Notes: generated from the sequence alone by a model not told the origin. Positions 10,501-22,289 are shown, counted from the stretch's first letter. The stretch: 64,000 bases of DNA from Acheta domesticus (GCA_031308135.1 JAHLJT010000631.1:262092925-262156924); one strand, 5' to 3'. Translations and numbers: made by a program.

Positions 10501-11985
10501 AATGTGGTGTTTAAAGTAGTCACCCGTTTCATGCCACCATCCCAGAAGCCATGTCCGCCCAACCCGTCACTTCCCCTTCACCTAACACTCCCATCACAGG
10601 CGTGTTGCGGGTTGCAGAAATCGACGGTGCAAAAGGAGTCCACTATGTCAAACGTGTTAGTAAACACGAATGTCGAGAGACTTTAGTGTCATTGTTTACA
10701 TAATGTAACAACATTCTTCTGCGTTTCCACGGTACCTGATGGTTATTGATTCTAGTTCCGAAAGAGAGTGATAACTGATTGAATTGTATTGCTACAGAAG
10801 TATTTGTATTGAATTATTCAACAGGACAATAAATTGTTACATGTTGAAAACGTCTCTCAAGTATTGATTTAATCATACAAAACGGACCAAGAAATGAAAA
10901 CAAAACGGGAAGTGAGAGTAACATCATCAACATGTTAAAAGTATGAATATACTGACAGAAATTAACCGAAGAAAACAAGTGGGTAAACAGAACTTCGGTT
11001 TTCTTCAAAATTGTGCTGGAGGATTTTCACCACGTAAACATACATTACCATATGGTTATATAGAGATGTGACTGAAAGATGGTGTATGCATATGTATCCG
11101 AAAGTGGAAACGTAAAATTGGCAAACGTCGATGTTGTATCTACTAAAAATATTGTGTGATATTTATACTCTGGGCGAATAAAATGTTATTTTTTTAGAAC
11201 TCTTTAATGCAATTTACAATTCATTTTGGCAAGGATCCAAGGCAAGAACAGAAGTCTGAGCTATAGTGAGTGAAAATTAACAAATTAAAATATTTGGAAA
11301 TATGTTTCTTTAGAAAATATGAAGGCCGCTTTGTTTCAAATCAAGGCAGAAATAAAGATATATGAATCAATTATAAATGTTTCAAACATAATAAAAAGCA
11401 ATATAGAAAAACTACTGGAAAAAACAGATTTACAAAATGATTATCCCAACATATATCAAAATAAAAAAAATATTGATAAGGAGGTAAGCGAGAAGACACA
11501 GGAAAGGATGAAGTTGTTTGATGGCGCAATAGACTGCAAGTCTATTCCTTAAAGCAAAGTTGGAGATTAATTTGACGTGTATTTTAAAGAGTATATTCTG
11601 TTGAGCAGAAGAGGTTATTTACAACATATCTGTATATTGTTACACTTTTACAGCCATGCACAAAATGTGTTGCTTTATAATGAGTACCATCCCTCCACAA
11701 ATACTAAATAACGATTATTAAGTACATTGAATTAACGTCAAGTAGAAGTCACGCAAAATACAGACGTACGCAGTCACCTGATACCTTAAAGTCAACACAT
11801 TCACCCTGACTCACTGGATGAACAAGTATCACTTTTTTCTAATTCTGTTGTATCAAGCATACATTCAAATGTACGTCAGAGAGAATCAATACAATTCACT
11901 GTCATCCGTCTCCTTAAATTTGACTAATTTTTTACCGCCGTCAACGGCTGGGGAATTGAAAGCGAGGTCGTACAGATCGGCCGTT
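10501..11985. other. AT-rich non-coding stretch
   Basis: Nothing was recognised apart from a 77-codon lysine-rich frame at 11319-11552 with helical composition. It has no recognisable family, intron signal or GC shift, so it is treated as chance. Confidence 0.55.
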
Positions 11986-12068
11986 GGCCGGTTGCAGTCG
12001 CAGTCTCGTTTCATAGGCCATTAAGCGGCGAATCTCGCTACGACAGCCGCTCTGCTCGGCGACAGCCT

Positions 12069-12101
<33 letters not shown>

Positions 12102-12240
12102 GGGCGGCGGCGGCGGCGGCGGCGGCACGTGGCGACAGGTGGCGCTGATTCATCGGGCGAGGGCGAAGGCTCCGTCTCGCACCACGCATTAAGGGCCACA
12201 CCCTCCCCCACTAGGCGCTCCCCAGGGACTACGTTCAAAG
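11986..12240. promoter_or_regulatory. GC/CpG-rich island 2 with (GGC)n tract
   Basis: The island contains an almost pure GGC triplet run at 12071-12126 and CpG-rich flanks including GGCCATTAAGCGG and CATTAAGG homeodomain-like cores. Overlapping minus-strand ORFs are poly-Ala/poly-Arg artefacts of the triplet. Confidence 0.45.
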
Positions 12241-12459
12241 GGACCTTTACAATCCTTCGCCTTGTAATATTATTACATATTTCGGTTTAGGGTATGTTGA
12301 TATTATTATTACTATTATTATTCCTCTAATTTACTACTAAAGATGTTATGTGTCGTTAAATATAAAATCTGTACAATACAATACTTTGCCTTTACAATAC
12401 TTTGCCAAAAATGTAGGCATTTGTCAATAAAACAATGTCTTGCACTTCCCTTATTATTG

Positions 12460-12462
<3 letters not shown>

Positions 12463-12504
<42 letters not shown>
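12463..12504. repeat. (TTA)n microsatellite
   Basis: About 14 uninterrupted TTA/ATT units. A smaller ATT cluster lies at about 12300-12322. Confidence 0.95.
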
Positions 12505-12505
<1 letters not shown>

Positions 12506-13674
12506 ACGGTTACAAATCTAAAACAAACATTTCCCCCTCAGACTCTTGATAGAAAGTCCCATAGAGGGAGTGTGTATACAAAAGGTAAGAGTCAACATTT
12601 CTTTTCGCCAATGCGTTCTGTAACTTCTTATAATACATAATGTTTCTCCAAATTCAATATTGCAGTTATTAGTATCATTATTTCTTTGTATTTAGTTCAC
12701 AGTAAATAATTTATAACGAAAACCTCAAGTTTTCATTTTAGGATATGAGTTCAGATCATCACAAGATGATCTATGAGAAATATCGTCAGAGATTAATGTC
12801 TGCTTATACAGTATTTCTATAATATAATATTTCAATGCATGTTCGGTGAATTACAACTTCTCTCTATAATTTTCGAGCATCATTATCGTCTTAAAACAAC
12901 AGTTCACTTGTCCTTTATTCCAATAATTATAATAATTATTATTCTACCTTAAATGTTAACCACGTGGATTTTTAATGAGATAATGAAGAAATGAAATAAA
13001 GAATTCAATTGAGGAATTTTAATTTTTAGAATAGAAAGAATAATTACTTGCTGCAGTCTGGTAGTACGTATTCTATGAAAGCGATGAGTGAACATCGAAA
13101 CACTGTTTATTGTTTAGTAGCTTATCATAGCAAATGTTTTAATACATTATTACACAATTTCACTATCAATTTTTTGAAGTAATGAATAGATAGTGAAAAT
13201 ATTATGTTTTTGAGAGTGCAATATTTTATTTGAAATCTGACGTATTAATTGTTTTGCGTCCATGTTCAATAAATAAATGTGTAAATATGTCTTTATTCAT
13301 GGCCGGGCTAAGGCCATTGAGCCAGCTCTTCCACCCGTTCATGGGTGGTTTTGTGAAAACAATTCAAACAAAATGTATTCTATTATATCCAGCGTACGTT
13401 GCGAGGTTGTAAAACATTCATGAGAGGGTAAAATGAGAATATCGATTGGCAAGTGACATGTCAGTACATGGCATTCTCTGGGTAATGATTTTGTCAATAT
13501 AGTATATTCTGAAATTCAAAGCCATCAGCTTTAATTTAAATATTTATGCGAAATCAAAAAAAATAATAGTGTACCTACCCTAGCTTTCTGTTTAGAAAAT
13601 ACAAATTATTTAATGTATGTTCTTTTAGCAAGATCCTTAAATGATCCCAGACGTTAGAGATTAAATCATCCATA
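12505..13674. other. AT-rich non-coding stretch
   Basis: Only weak signals were seen. An acceptor-like TTTTCATTTTAG at about 12730-12741 is followed by a short frame starting ATGAGTTCAGATC. The perfect 8-bp hairpin AGATCATC/GATGATCT lies in it at about 12753-12772. This was not accepted as an exon. Confidence 0.5.
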
Positions 13675-14122
13675 CTAATAAACGTGAATTCAATGTCATT
13701 TAACCGATCGATATCACAAAAAGTAGTGTATGACTAGATACGAATTTCATACAGACTGTTCTTCAGAATTGGCGCAGCGTCCTTGCGAAGTTTGGTGAAG
13801 ATTATTACAACATAAATGCGGAAAAGAAATCATTTAAATAATATGTTGGTAGATGCACAATACCATAATTATTTTTCGCCTGTCGCTAAGAGCATATTGC
13901 TTCCTAATATATTCCCCCAGAGGCCAGTAGCTGTGCAGCAGAACTTGTACATAATAGATTTGCTGTAGGCCAGTAGCAGTGCGAAAGATAAACATTTTTA
14001 ATTTAATAGCAATAAACTGTAAAATTAAATCGAAAGAAAGTATGGTATATTATTATTTGAACCAATTATATTTAAAAAATCTTCAGCACCGTGGTTTATA
14101 TAAAATTGATATTTTTCCTATT
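13675..14122 (+). repeat. Dispersed repeat R2, copy 1
   Basis: This aligns in the same orientation with 29097-29545. Shared blocks include GTGAATTCAATG, CACAAAAAGTA, GTCCTTGC(G/A)AAGTTTGGT, AATATGTTGGTAGATGCA, CGCTAAGAGCA, GGCCAGTAGC and the 3' end ACCGTGGTTTATATAAAATT. Both copies stop within a few bases of GATATTTTTC, suggesting a common 3' terminus as in a LINE 3' UTR or SINE. No coding capacity was found. Confidence 0.75.
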
Positions 14123-14221
14123 TCACAAGATTACACCTGAAGAAAGCCCAGGCAACGTTGTTACCTTTTTAATAAACCTACAAATGGGTGTTGCAAAAAT
14201 GCCACCAATAGCGCGTGGCCC

Positions 14222-14340
14222 GTGAGCCACCCTGTTGAGCAAAATGGGGGCGCCGCAGGCGAAAGTGTTTTATGCGAAGCCGGCGATGAATTTTTTGAAC
14301 CATGTCGGAGAGGAGCTCGGGGCGTACATTCTGTGACAGG

Positions 14341-14374
<34 letters not shown>

Positions 14375-14480
14375 CCGCCACCGCCGGCCCCGGATTCCGC
14401 TGAATATTGAATGAGCCGGCGAAGGCGGGCCGCGCGCGGCGGGCAACGACGCCAGAACGCCCGATGGTGCCTTATTTTCC
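14222..14480. promoter_or_regulatory. GC/CpG-rich island 3 with (GCC)n tract
   Basis: GCC/ACC triplets run at 14342-14393 in a CpG-rich block ending with CTGAATATTGAATGAG. The ORFs on both strands (poly-Gly, poly-Pro, poly-Ala) follow from the triplet. Confidence 0.45.
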
Positions 14481-14790
14481 GTGGCGAGACCCAGACCATG
14501 AGGCCAACTCTTCCGCAAGACCAAACAAATTCCGTCTGACAGAGAAAGGAGGTATCATTCGGGTGATAAAACAGGCGTTTTTTTTTTAAATTTTGCTCAG
14601 AGACTTCACCTAGGCTTGAGGTAATCTGCCACGTCTAACTAATCTAACATGTAAATCAGCTACATGGGACAACCGGCTTTACTGCCCCTCCGGAGGAAGG
14701 CGTATGAAACATTTTTTCGCCCTTGAACATGCGAACTTACACGTTGAACTTGAACGTTACACTACCCAACCGTGGTGGCCGCCACGCTGA

Positions 14791-15229
14791 TTGACTGGTG
14801 TTCCTGGGCCCGTCAACTACTAAGGTCGCTCGTCCCGTACGAGTAGTGCATGTTTTATGGCGGGAGGTGGCGTTGATCTTTCCTCGCCGGATGGCGAGTT
14901 CCGGCGCCGACCTACAAGTCGACTAGCGGGATGTTCATCCAGCCTGGTATCTTTCACCAGCGGGGCACCGCTTCAGTCGGGACAGGATCTAAACTCTCGA
15001 ATGGTCCCCGACAAGTATGATAGTGTAGTGCATGTGAGTGTGTGTGAGTAAGTAAGGGGTGAGAATAGGACAAGAAAGAGGAACGAAATAGCAGGCGAGG
15101 TTCGTTAGGTTCGTTATGTCGGGCAGTTGCCTGGCGTTGATCCGAGAAACAGCGGAAAACTACCTATCAGAAAGCCAGCCGCTGGAATTCTTCTCCAGAC
15201 AGCGGCTTAACTCGACCTAGTTAGTAACG
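14791..15229 (-). mobile_element. SINE family S2, minus-strand copy lacking the tRNA head
   Basis: It begins with the SINE tail (inverted) at TTGACTGG and ends at about 15229, inside the region just downstream of the tRNA-like head. The body matches the copies at 45848-46400 and 49511-50062 (reverse complement): GGCGAG-TTCCGGCGCCGACC, AGTGTAGTGCATG, ACAAGAAAGAGGAA, TTCTCCAGACAGCGGCTTAA. It abuts an oppositely oriented copy. Confidence 0.85.
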
Positions 15230-15635
15230 GTAGTTTTCCATGGTTACTTTGATAGGTAGTTTTCTGTGGTTACTTCGAGCAATATCAGACGAATAACGGA
15301 GCAGTTCCCTAGCAAATGGGTCAAGGTCCGTGCCAGATCTTTCCTTTCTCTTCCTTCTCCTACCTCACCCTTTGCTTACACACACACTCTCACACGCACG
15401 ACTTTCACACACACGTCGGGAGACCAATCGGGAGCTTAGAGCTTGTCCCGGCTGAGAGGGAGGGTGCCTCGCTGGTGGGAAATACCTGGTTGGGGAAACC
15501 TCGTTAGCCTACGGTAGGTTGGGACCGAATCTCACAAACTAGCGGGGAGAGATAATTGCCATCTCCCGAGGAAAAATCTCTTACGGGATTAATAGCCTTA
15601 GCAGTTGACGCGCACGGAATCATCAATAAATGACT
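15230..15635 (+). mobile_element. SINE family S2, plus-strand copy lacking the tRNA head
   Basis: It starts at GGTAGTTTTCCATGGTTAC, which is partly duplicated (GATAGGTAGTTTTCTGTGGTTAC), and runs through CGTCGGGAGACCAATCGGGAG, GGTGGGAAATACCTGGTTGGG and the tail ACGGGATTAATAGCC...GTTGACGCGCACGGAATCA. Joined head-to-head to the minus copy, it forms an ~845-bp inverted pair with both tRNA heads missing. Confidence 0.85.
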
Positions 15636-16342
15636 CACAATTGGTCCTTGTGACGAAATATGTTAGGAATGTTATTAGATCTCCAAACGAAAGGGTTCAA
15701 ATTTATTCAAATTATATTCAAATGAAATATACTCTTCGTTAAAAGATTATGTATTTTAGAATGCAGTATTAAATTTCGTTCATTTTTGTTTTTGTTAAAA
15801 AAAATAGACAGAGGCATTAGACTTTTCAGTTAGTACAAAATTAACTTTTTGGGAATCTCATTACTAGCTATTAGTTTAATAACTAAATATTTTCGTCTCT
15901 GTGAATTTTCGAACAATTAACTCTTTGAAGTATTTCTACCAGTAAACCCCAGTTAGAAAATCTTATCTCACTGATTTACTGCACTTTCGCAAGGCGAAGG
16001 AGGTAGAGACTGCTTATTGGCTTTTCCAAGTATTGATTTAGGAGAATAGTTGGTGCAATGAAAGCAGTTCCTAGAACCTGCTGGTCGATTACTTTTAACT
16101 CTCAGTTTCGTTCAGGGGTGTATTTAAGGTTATTTGATAAATTTAGAACTCGGAGTAATTTTTTAAAACAAACGATAAATATTTCTACACCCAATACGAA
16201 ATGTTAAGGTACCATCCCTTACGAAACACCCCGTATGAAATTAATTAAACCGAGCAACAGCCAAACTGTTTTAGCAAATAATAAATAATTTACATGCTAT
16301 TCGGGCTGCTAATTAGGAATATTGCATTAAAAATGGTTTGAA
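15636..16342. other. AT-rich non-coding stretch
   Basis: No gene or known repeat was recognised between the SINE pair and the transposon pseudogene. Confidence 0.5.
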
Positions 16343-17640
16343 GTGGGTCATTTTCCAAATGCAACGACGTACATTTTGGCCTCTTCAAACGGAAATGTTC
16401 CCTTGGGTATACATTTTATGCATTCCTTTTACTCATTGAATGATATACATTCTACATCAAATTACTCAAAGTGTCATCTTGTAAGAGATTTCGATTTATT
16501 GAAGAAGAAATCGGAACTTATAGATTCCAATCATCGTTGGAAATTCTTTGTCAAAAATGTTGCGAGTCTCCATGTAAAGAGATCCCCAAAAAACTTTAGA
16601 AAAACAGTTTGATGTAAACATTAATATTATATTCTAAAAAACTAGAATGGGTACTATTGGAATCTACGAATATCCCTTACAAAGATAGAAAGAAAGGAGA
16701 CCGTGCTTAAATTCCTAGTCTCAAAGCTTTTTTAATTCACAACGGTATTGTTTGGCCATCTATTCCTCTAGATTACGTAGTCAATTTGAAAGAGATTTGC
16801 CAAAAGATAAAGGATGCACTCAATATTATATATTACAATTAATCTAATTGTCAAATAAAAATGATTTAAAGGTGTTTGCAATTCTTCTTGGACTTCAACA
16901 AGGATACACAAGCCTTCTGTGTCTTTGTAATGGGACAATCGAGATAATATTCTCCCTTCAGGAGGAAGGATTGGCCACTTAGAAAAAATCTGAATTTAGA
17001 GGCGAAGAATATTGTGAAGCTGTCATTGGTCGAAGTTACAATTTTGGTTTGCCTTTTACATTTCATTTTGGACTTAAGATGAAATGTGCGACAACATTCG
17101 ATTATGATGTTTTTTCTTTTAGATATTCATTCCCAAAGATTTCCGGGCGGTGTAAGTCTTAAATAAAATAAGCTCTATTCATTTGATTTGTCACAAATTT
17201 TAAAAAAAATATTTTCTGATCAACAGGTTGTGGAAGACGTATCACATAAAGAGGAAAATTACATGGAAACAGCCCAGGAATGTTAGCATGAATCTGCTAG
17301 GGAACTTTCATTTTCGAAACTTAGAGAAAATTGTAAAAAATATGTTAATGGCTTCCCATGAAGAGGGTTGTAATATAGTCTTAAAATTTCATTTTTATCC
17401 CCTCCTATTTGTATATTTTTCGGATATTGTGGTGCAATTTTTAATGAACATGGTTGTGCGCTTTTATGAGATTATTGTAGTGTTTGAAAAATTAAAATAT
17501 AGAAATTTGAATACATCCATGTTAGCTGACAATTGCTGTACCTTGCTCGCGGGTGCAAAAAAGATCCATTGCAAATCAAAAGCCAATAGAAAGCACATTA
17601 ACGGATGTAAGTTCAAAATAATATTACAAGGTCGAAGAAA
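16343..17640 (+). pseudogene. Decayed transposon-derived protein (GERFHQD/YKRKS family), copy 1
   Basis: Translation in shifting frames follows a protein family I know as uncharacterised, multi-copy arthropod and cnidarian proteins. Matches in order are 'LIHNGIVWPSIPLDYVVNLK' (about 16733; compare LLHNGN.yPSIP.ahsv.lKE), 'LKVFAILLGLQQGYT' (about 16867; DLKV..lLLGlQ.GyT), degenerate C-L-C-W-x-S-R remains, 'FGLPFTFHFGLK' (lPPLHIKLGL), then the long frame 17228-17671 with 'CNIVLKFHFYPLLFVYFSD' (CnmSLKiHfL..hLdfFp.N) and 'STSMLADNCCTL' (psMlADYCWtL) followed by 'HCKSKANRKHIN' (.YKRKS.k.HF). The GERFHQD block has decayed to 'VVRFYEIIVVFEK'. Several frameshifts and stops are present. I do not assign a transposon superfamily. 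Confidence 0.75.
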
Positions 17641-17671
17641 GAGCAGAATCTATAATATTTTTATGATCTAA

Positions 17672-18049
17672 AATTTCAAGACAACAGGGCCATATTCGAC
17701 GGTTTTGAAGGTATTTTCGGGTTCAGCCCTTCAAAATTCTCAATGTCAATAATTTCGTTTCTGCGCCAGAAACAATTTTAAATGTATTTCTCATAACAAA
17801 TTAAATGAAAAGAAATAATTTTAATTATGCATAAGGCTCCACGAATACATGTGAGACTTCTGTATTATCCACAATTCATTACACACGTTGTACGTGTTTC
17901 TTGATAATATTGCAATGGCCACATCAAAAAAGTCCCTTTTCTTAAAAAGCCTTTTCTCTAATTTTCACACGTCAATGCATATTTTAAATACAAAATCTCA
18001 TCTTTAGTTCGTTCTATGTAAGTAACTTATTAGAATGTAAACGTTAACT
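17672..18049. other. AT-rich non-coding stretch
   Basis: Nothing was recognised. Confidence 0.5.
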
Positions 18050-18940
18050 CTGACCCAGGCGCCTTGCCCTTTATTGGAAACGCGTTGAAGCCCAAAATCT
18101 GGCGTGGGGTCAGGAAGCAGTGCCCGCCCTCCCCAAATTAAAGAAGACATTCCGAGTGCCTGCCTGCCGGCCGGCCGGCCGTCGACGCAAGTAGCTGAGC
18201 CCCCCGGTTTTAATCAAAAGAGAATATCGGAAAATGCTGCAGCTCCTGAAGCGGCGCGCCGTCCTTTTCATGGGGATCCAGCGGGCCGTGGCCGCGTCCT
18301 TGTCTGCGCGAGGCGCCCCTGGCGGCGGCGCCCGGAGGCAATATCTCCGCGGGCCACTCGTTCGCCCCCCGTGCGCAGCCTCGCCGGCCAACTGCCCTTT
18401 GATCTCGGCTGAAGAGGTGCGAGGCAGCCGCGGGTCGCGCGCTGTCATTGCGGAGGCGGAAGCGGAGGTGCCTGAGGAGACGACGGAGGTAGCGGTGGCG
18501 GTGGCGGAGGTAGCAAAGGCGGCAGAGATGGCGGAGGCGGCGGTGGGTGGCGGCGGAGGTAGCAGAGGCGGCAGAGATGGCGGAGGCGGCAGAGATGGCG
18601 GCGGCGGCAGTGGGCGGCGGAGGTAGCAGAGGCGGCAGAGATGGCGGCGGCGGAGGAGGCAGAGATGGCGGAGGCGGCGGTGGTGACGGCGGCGGCGGCG
18701 GCGGCGGAGGTAGCAGAGGTGGCAGAGATGGCGGAGGCGGCGGAGGTGGCTGAGGAGGTGACGGAGATAGAGGAGGCGGAAGCGGAGGCGGAAGCGGAGG
18801 CGGCGGGTCAACGGAGGCAGCGGAGGCGGCGGGTCGGCGGAGGCGGGGGCGAGGGTGAAGGGGTCGAGGGTGGGGGCGGGGGGGAGACGGCGGAGGCAGG
18901 GCGGTCGCGCCTGCTCGCCCTTCACACAGCATGTGACGCT
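18050..18940. promoter_or_regulatory. GC/CpG-rich island 4 with (GGM)n tract and a TCF/LEF site
   Basis: One of the two largest islands. The left part (18050-18470) is CpG-rich and non-repetitive and contains CCCTTTGATC at 18395-18404, a match to the TCF/LEF/Pangolin core CCTTTGATC. The right part (about 18470-18900) is an irregular GGC/GGA/GGT minisatellite with GCAGAGATGGCGG modules. Six overlapping ORFs, up to 271 codons and Gly-, Ala/Glu- or Pro-rich, arise from it on both strands. They lack any non-repetitive conserved domain and are rejected as genes. G-rich strand quadruplex formation is likely. Confidence 0.45.
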
Positions 18941-20172
18941 TCCCCATTATTTCCATGTTCCGACATTTCACTTTGATTGGTTTCTGCAGTTTAAGGTACA
19001 GTTTAAATGTGAAATTTTCGAATTAATGTGTGTGCATTTGTGTGCAGGAGGAAGAGTAATTGGAACTTTTGTACCAAAAATACTTCATCAACTTCCAAAT
19101 ACACATAAATAATGTGGCACTTAAGTACTAGCCCTTTTGTCGCGTTATGTTTCTTATATTTGCATGACTTGCCGAAATTGGACCACCGAAGGTTGCCTTG
19201 ATTTGACCTATCCATCTCAGGAGGCTGGTAAACGTTATTTTACTTGTATATTTTTATTTCACGTCAACAAAATCAATGGAATGAATTGTATGCAAATAGA
19301 ACGAGGTATTGTGCGCCATCGAATGCCCTGGCATTTGAATTAGTAAGCATGTAACCTATTTCTATCAACATTAGTCAAAATTATACACAACCTGGCCAGG
19401 TGTTTCTATCTTTAATCACACGAAATAATGGAATTGAAACATTTAACAAGACGTTTGACACGTTTTTCTAACGCATCCGAGAAAACATCTACTGGATGAA
19501 GTGGAAATGACAGTTTAAATGTACTGCTACCCAAAAAGCACTTATGAAAATTGAAAAGGAGATTTCAAGAGGAAAAGAATAAAAAAATATCTTTCTATAG
19601 AGAGGACCAGTAAGGTCGCAATGATGTTGAATCTGGCTGGTCCTGTACAATCAGTTGAGAATGAAAGGAAGAAGATATGATAGTTTGCTTGAGTTGTAGA
19701 TTACAGTTTCATTCTTGATGTGTTGAAATGAAATGCAGCATCAATAAAATTTTCTGCGTAAGTTCCAACGATGAAATCTAATGTTACCATTTTCATTCTC
19801 CTCTTTTTTTCAGAGTCTATCAGTAGGTTTTTAGCGCATAAAAATTACAGCACATAATTATTCTTTTACATAATATAACTTAGTGAGTTAACTAATTTTT
19901 AATATTCTAATCTTGTCAAGTTCCTTTTAAAATATTCAAATATTTTATTCTACATATTATCTTTATCATTAAAATGAGACGAGCAAATCATTAAATAAAT
20001 GGAGGGATTTTCAATGATATTTTTACAAGAAAACTATCATTTTTCAATGAATTTAACTATACACGTTTTTATTGTCTGGATATATTACATTAACGTTATA
20101 TTTATAAATACACATGTCCTTACATTGTTTGACATTCGTGCATTTCTTTTCAGGTCCACCTGACAAGACTAA

Positions 20173-20210
20173 TGGTCCAAATTAGGAAACAAGTATCTCA
20201 ATTTGGACCA
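20173..20210. repeat. Perfect 11-bp inverted repeat
   Basis: TGGTCCAAATT and AATTTGGACCA are separated by 16 nt. The segment has no further symmetry that would mark a transposon. Confidence 0.8.
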
Positions 20211-21295
20211 AATCCACTGTTTCAGATTTTTCCATTTCTCTTTATCAGAAAAAGGATTAATTTTACTTTTAAAATGTATTTAAAAATAAAAATACCTATA
20301 TTGTAGATCGTTTTGGTACTTATTTTATTTCGTTAAATCCTTATTCAGAGCATGGAAACGAAAAATAAAAAAAAACAGTCGAGATCACGTCACTCTTCTC
20401 TAAGTTTTGAGGAAATAGTATAGAGATATTCTCATTGAAACATTTAAACTGACGATTCTATCAAAAGAATATGTCATTTCACTCGACATTTATGCTCTTT
20501 ATTCATAATTTAGTACCGATTCTGTATGAACGTTGTCGCGTTTGGGCATGATTTAACGATGTCACGCATGCCAAGTTCTGAAACGAGTTCACTTGCTGGT
20601 TGCACACATCGTTGGCGCGGAGAACAGGCCGACTCTTTTTATCCTAAAAACATTGTAAATCACGTTCAAAACCGAAATTTGAATGTCATCACGAAAGGGG
20701 AAATGCTGAATAGTAAATAAATGTGGAGACGTGGACAGGAAAGTTTTAATTTGAAATACTGTACACACTTTCACTCAAATGAATGTTGTCAATTGGATCT
20801 TGTTTCTGGAAATATGTATCTTAGAAAACCAATCAACAATATTTAAACAGAGACAGTGTACACAATGCATGTCCTTTGGTGTTTTCAACGTCAGAGTAGA
20901 ACAACATTAGTGCTTCGAGTTTGATATCTTGAAAATACATGTGAACACTAAGAGCGCCCTACACTGGTCTTTATGAACATTGTTTGGTTATGGCGAGTAT
21001 TTATATTACTAGAAAACATTAATACAAACTACATTTACATTGGGCGATTTCATTAACGAGGGTGCACTAATATTCTATTTAAGAGGTGGGAAGCAGGGAT
21101 GTGGGAAGTTTTTCGAAACTTCATGCAAATAGTGAGTCGTCAAAGAATGACACATTTTTGGAGAAGGAGGGCTTAGAGTTGTAGGAAATTAACCATCCTT
21201 ACATCATTACATATTCTTATACATAACTCAAACATTACCAGAAAGAGGAGAGAGGCATAGCCTACCGACTATTATTAGTTTTATATAGGTTTCAA

Positions 21296-21326
21296 TTTTT
21301 TCAGGAAACAAAGTTTCCTGAAAAAA
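21296..21326. repeat. Perfect 14-bp hairpin, 3-nt loop
   Basis: TTTTTTCAGGAAAC, AAA and GTTTCCTGAAAAAA form an uninterrupted 14-bp stem. It has an A/T-run tail on both sides. There is no coding context. Confidence 0.85.
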
Positions 21327-21767
21327 TGCTTTTTGCTTAAAATGTGATTTAATTTATGAGAAGTATTACTTATAATTTGAGTTATTGTAGCATCTTTGAC
21401 TTGGGACAATTATTTCAGAACTATTCACTCGAAACCTTAAAATTCAGAGGTCATTTTGAAAATACTTTTAGTATTTTGTCTTAGTGCACTATATTTTAAT
21501 AGATTACTTTGTCTTGTAAATACATTTATTCATTTGACATAAAATGTAAACAAAATTATCGTTAATAGCATCTATCATTAAAATTCTAGAAAGTAGATAT
21601 TTTTTCAAAAGCCGAAGCGGAAATTGGAAAATGTTTTTTGGTTAAATAAATATTTAAACGGTGGACTCTCTAGCATGTCTTATTTGGTAAGGCATGGATA
21701 TTTTGTGTCGTGGTTCTATTAGGATTGTGTATAACTGAATGTAAATGTTGATTAAATTGATCAAAAT

Positions 21768-22289
21768 TGGTTGATTGATGTTTCCGAGTCCATCCACTGC
21801 TACGGTCATCATTCCTGTCTAGTAGATTATTCAGCCCGGGAGGGGGAGGTGGTTCCTTCCCTGCTAGATGGCGAGATCCGACGCCGACCGACATGTAGGC
21901 TTGCAGATTTCCTCGTTTCTAGCTATCTCCCCCCAGAGCAGCATCGCTCCATCCTGGAAAAACGAAGCTCCCGACTGTGTGGTATAATGCAGTGCGTGAA
22001 AGTGTATGTGTGTATGGGGAGAGGGTACGACAAGAAAGAGGAAGGAAAGATCGTGCGCGGCCCATGGCTCATTTGTTAGGGTAATTCTCAAGCATTTGCT
22101 TCGCATTGACCGAAGAAATCGTCGAAAACTATTACCCATCAGATGTCGCTACTCGAATTCTCCTCCAGACAAAAGCTGAATTCGACGTAGCTAAGTCGCT
22201 AGTGTCGAAAATTCTACCACCGTCGAGACTCCAACAGAAGATCCTTCCGGTCAGAGTCGCCGTGTATAACTGAGCACTGAGCTAAACGC
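21768..22289 (-). mobile_element. SINE family S2, full-length minus-strand copy
   Basis: The tail at TTGATTGATGTTTCC and GTCATCATTCC is followed by the inverted body (GGCGAGATCCGACGCCGACC, ATAATGCAGTGCGTG, ACAAGAAAGAGGAAGGAAAG, AATTCTCCTCCAGACA) and a tRNA-like head near 22185-22289 (CTAAGTCGCTAGTGTCGAAAA, GATCCTTCCGGTCAGAG, CACTGAGC). The B-box is decayed. It shares length and order with 45848-46400. Confidence 0.85.

Larger units (their letters stand above)
18941..21767. other. AT-rich non-coding stretch with two hairpins
   Basis: No gene was recognised. Acceptor-like TTTTTTTCAG (about 19805-19814) and CATTTCTTTTCAG (about 20141-20153) are not followed by usable coding frames. Two perfect hairpins are listed separately. 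Confidence 0.5.

Noticed and set aside
11319..11552. 77-codon lysine-rich helical ORF
   Set aside because: AT-rich composition gives such frames by chance; no family, no GC shift and no splice signals.
12742..12822. Possible small exon after TTTTCATTTTAG
   Set aside because: AT-rich composition, no donor at a sensible place, and overlap with a short hairpin.
18110..18976. Long ORFs (253-271 codons, minus; 102-130 codons, plus) in island 4
   Set aside because: They arise in every frame of a GGC/GGA/GGT minisatellite. Composition is poly-Pro, poly-Arg, poly-Gly or Ala/Glu, with no domain outside the repeat.
19805..19830. 9-nt micro-exon between TTTTTTTCAG and GTAGGT
   Set aside because: Both signals are common by chance in T-rich DNA and nothing else supports it.
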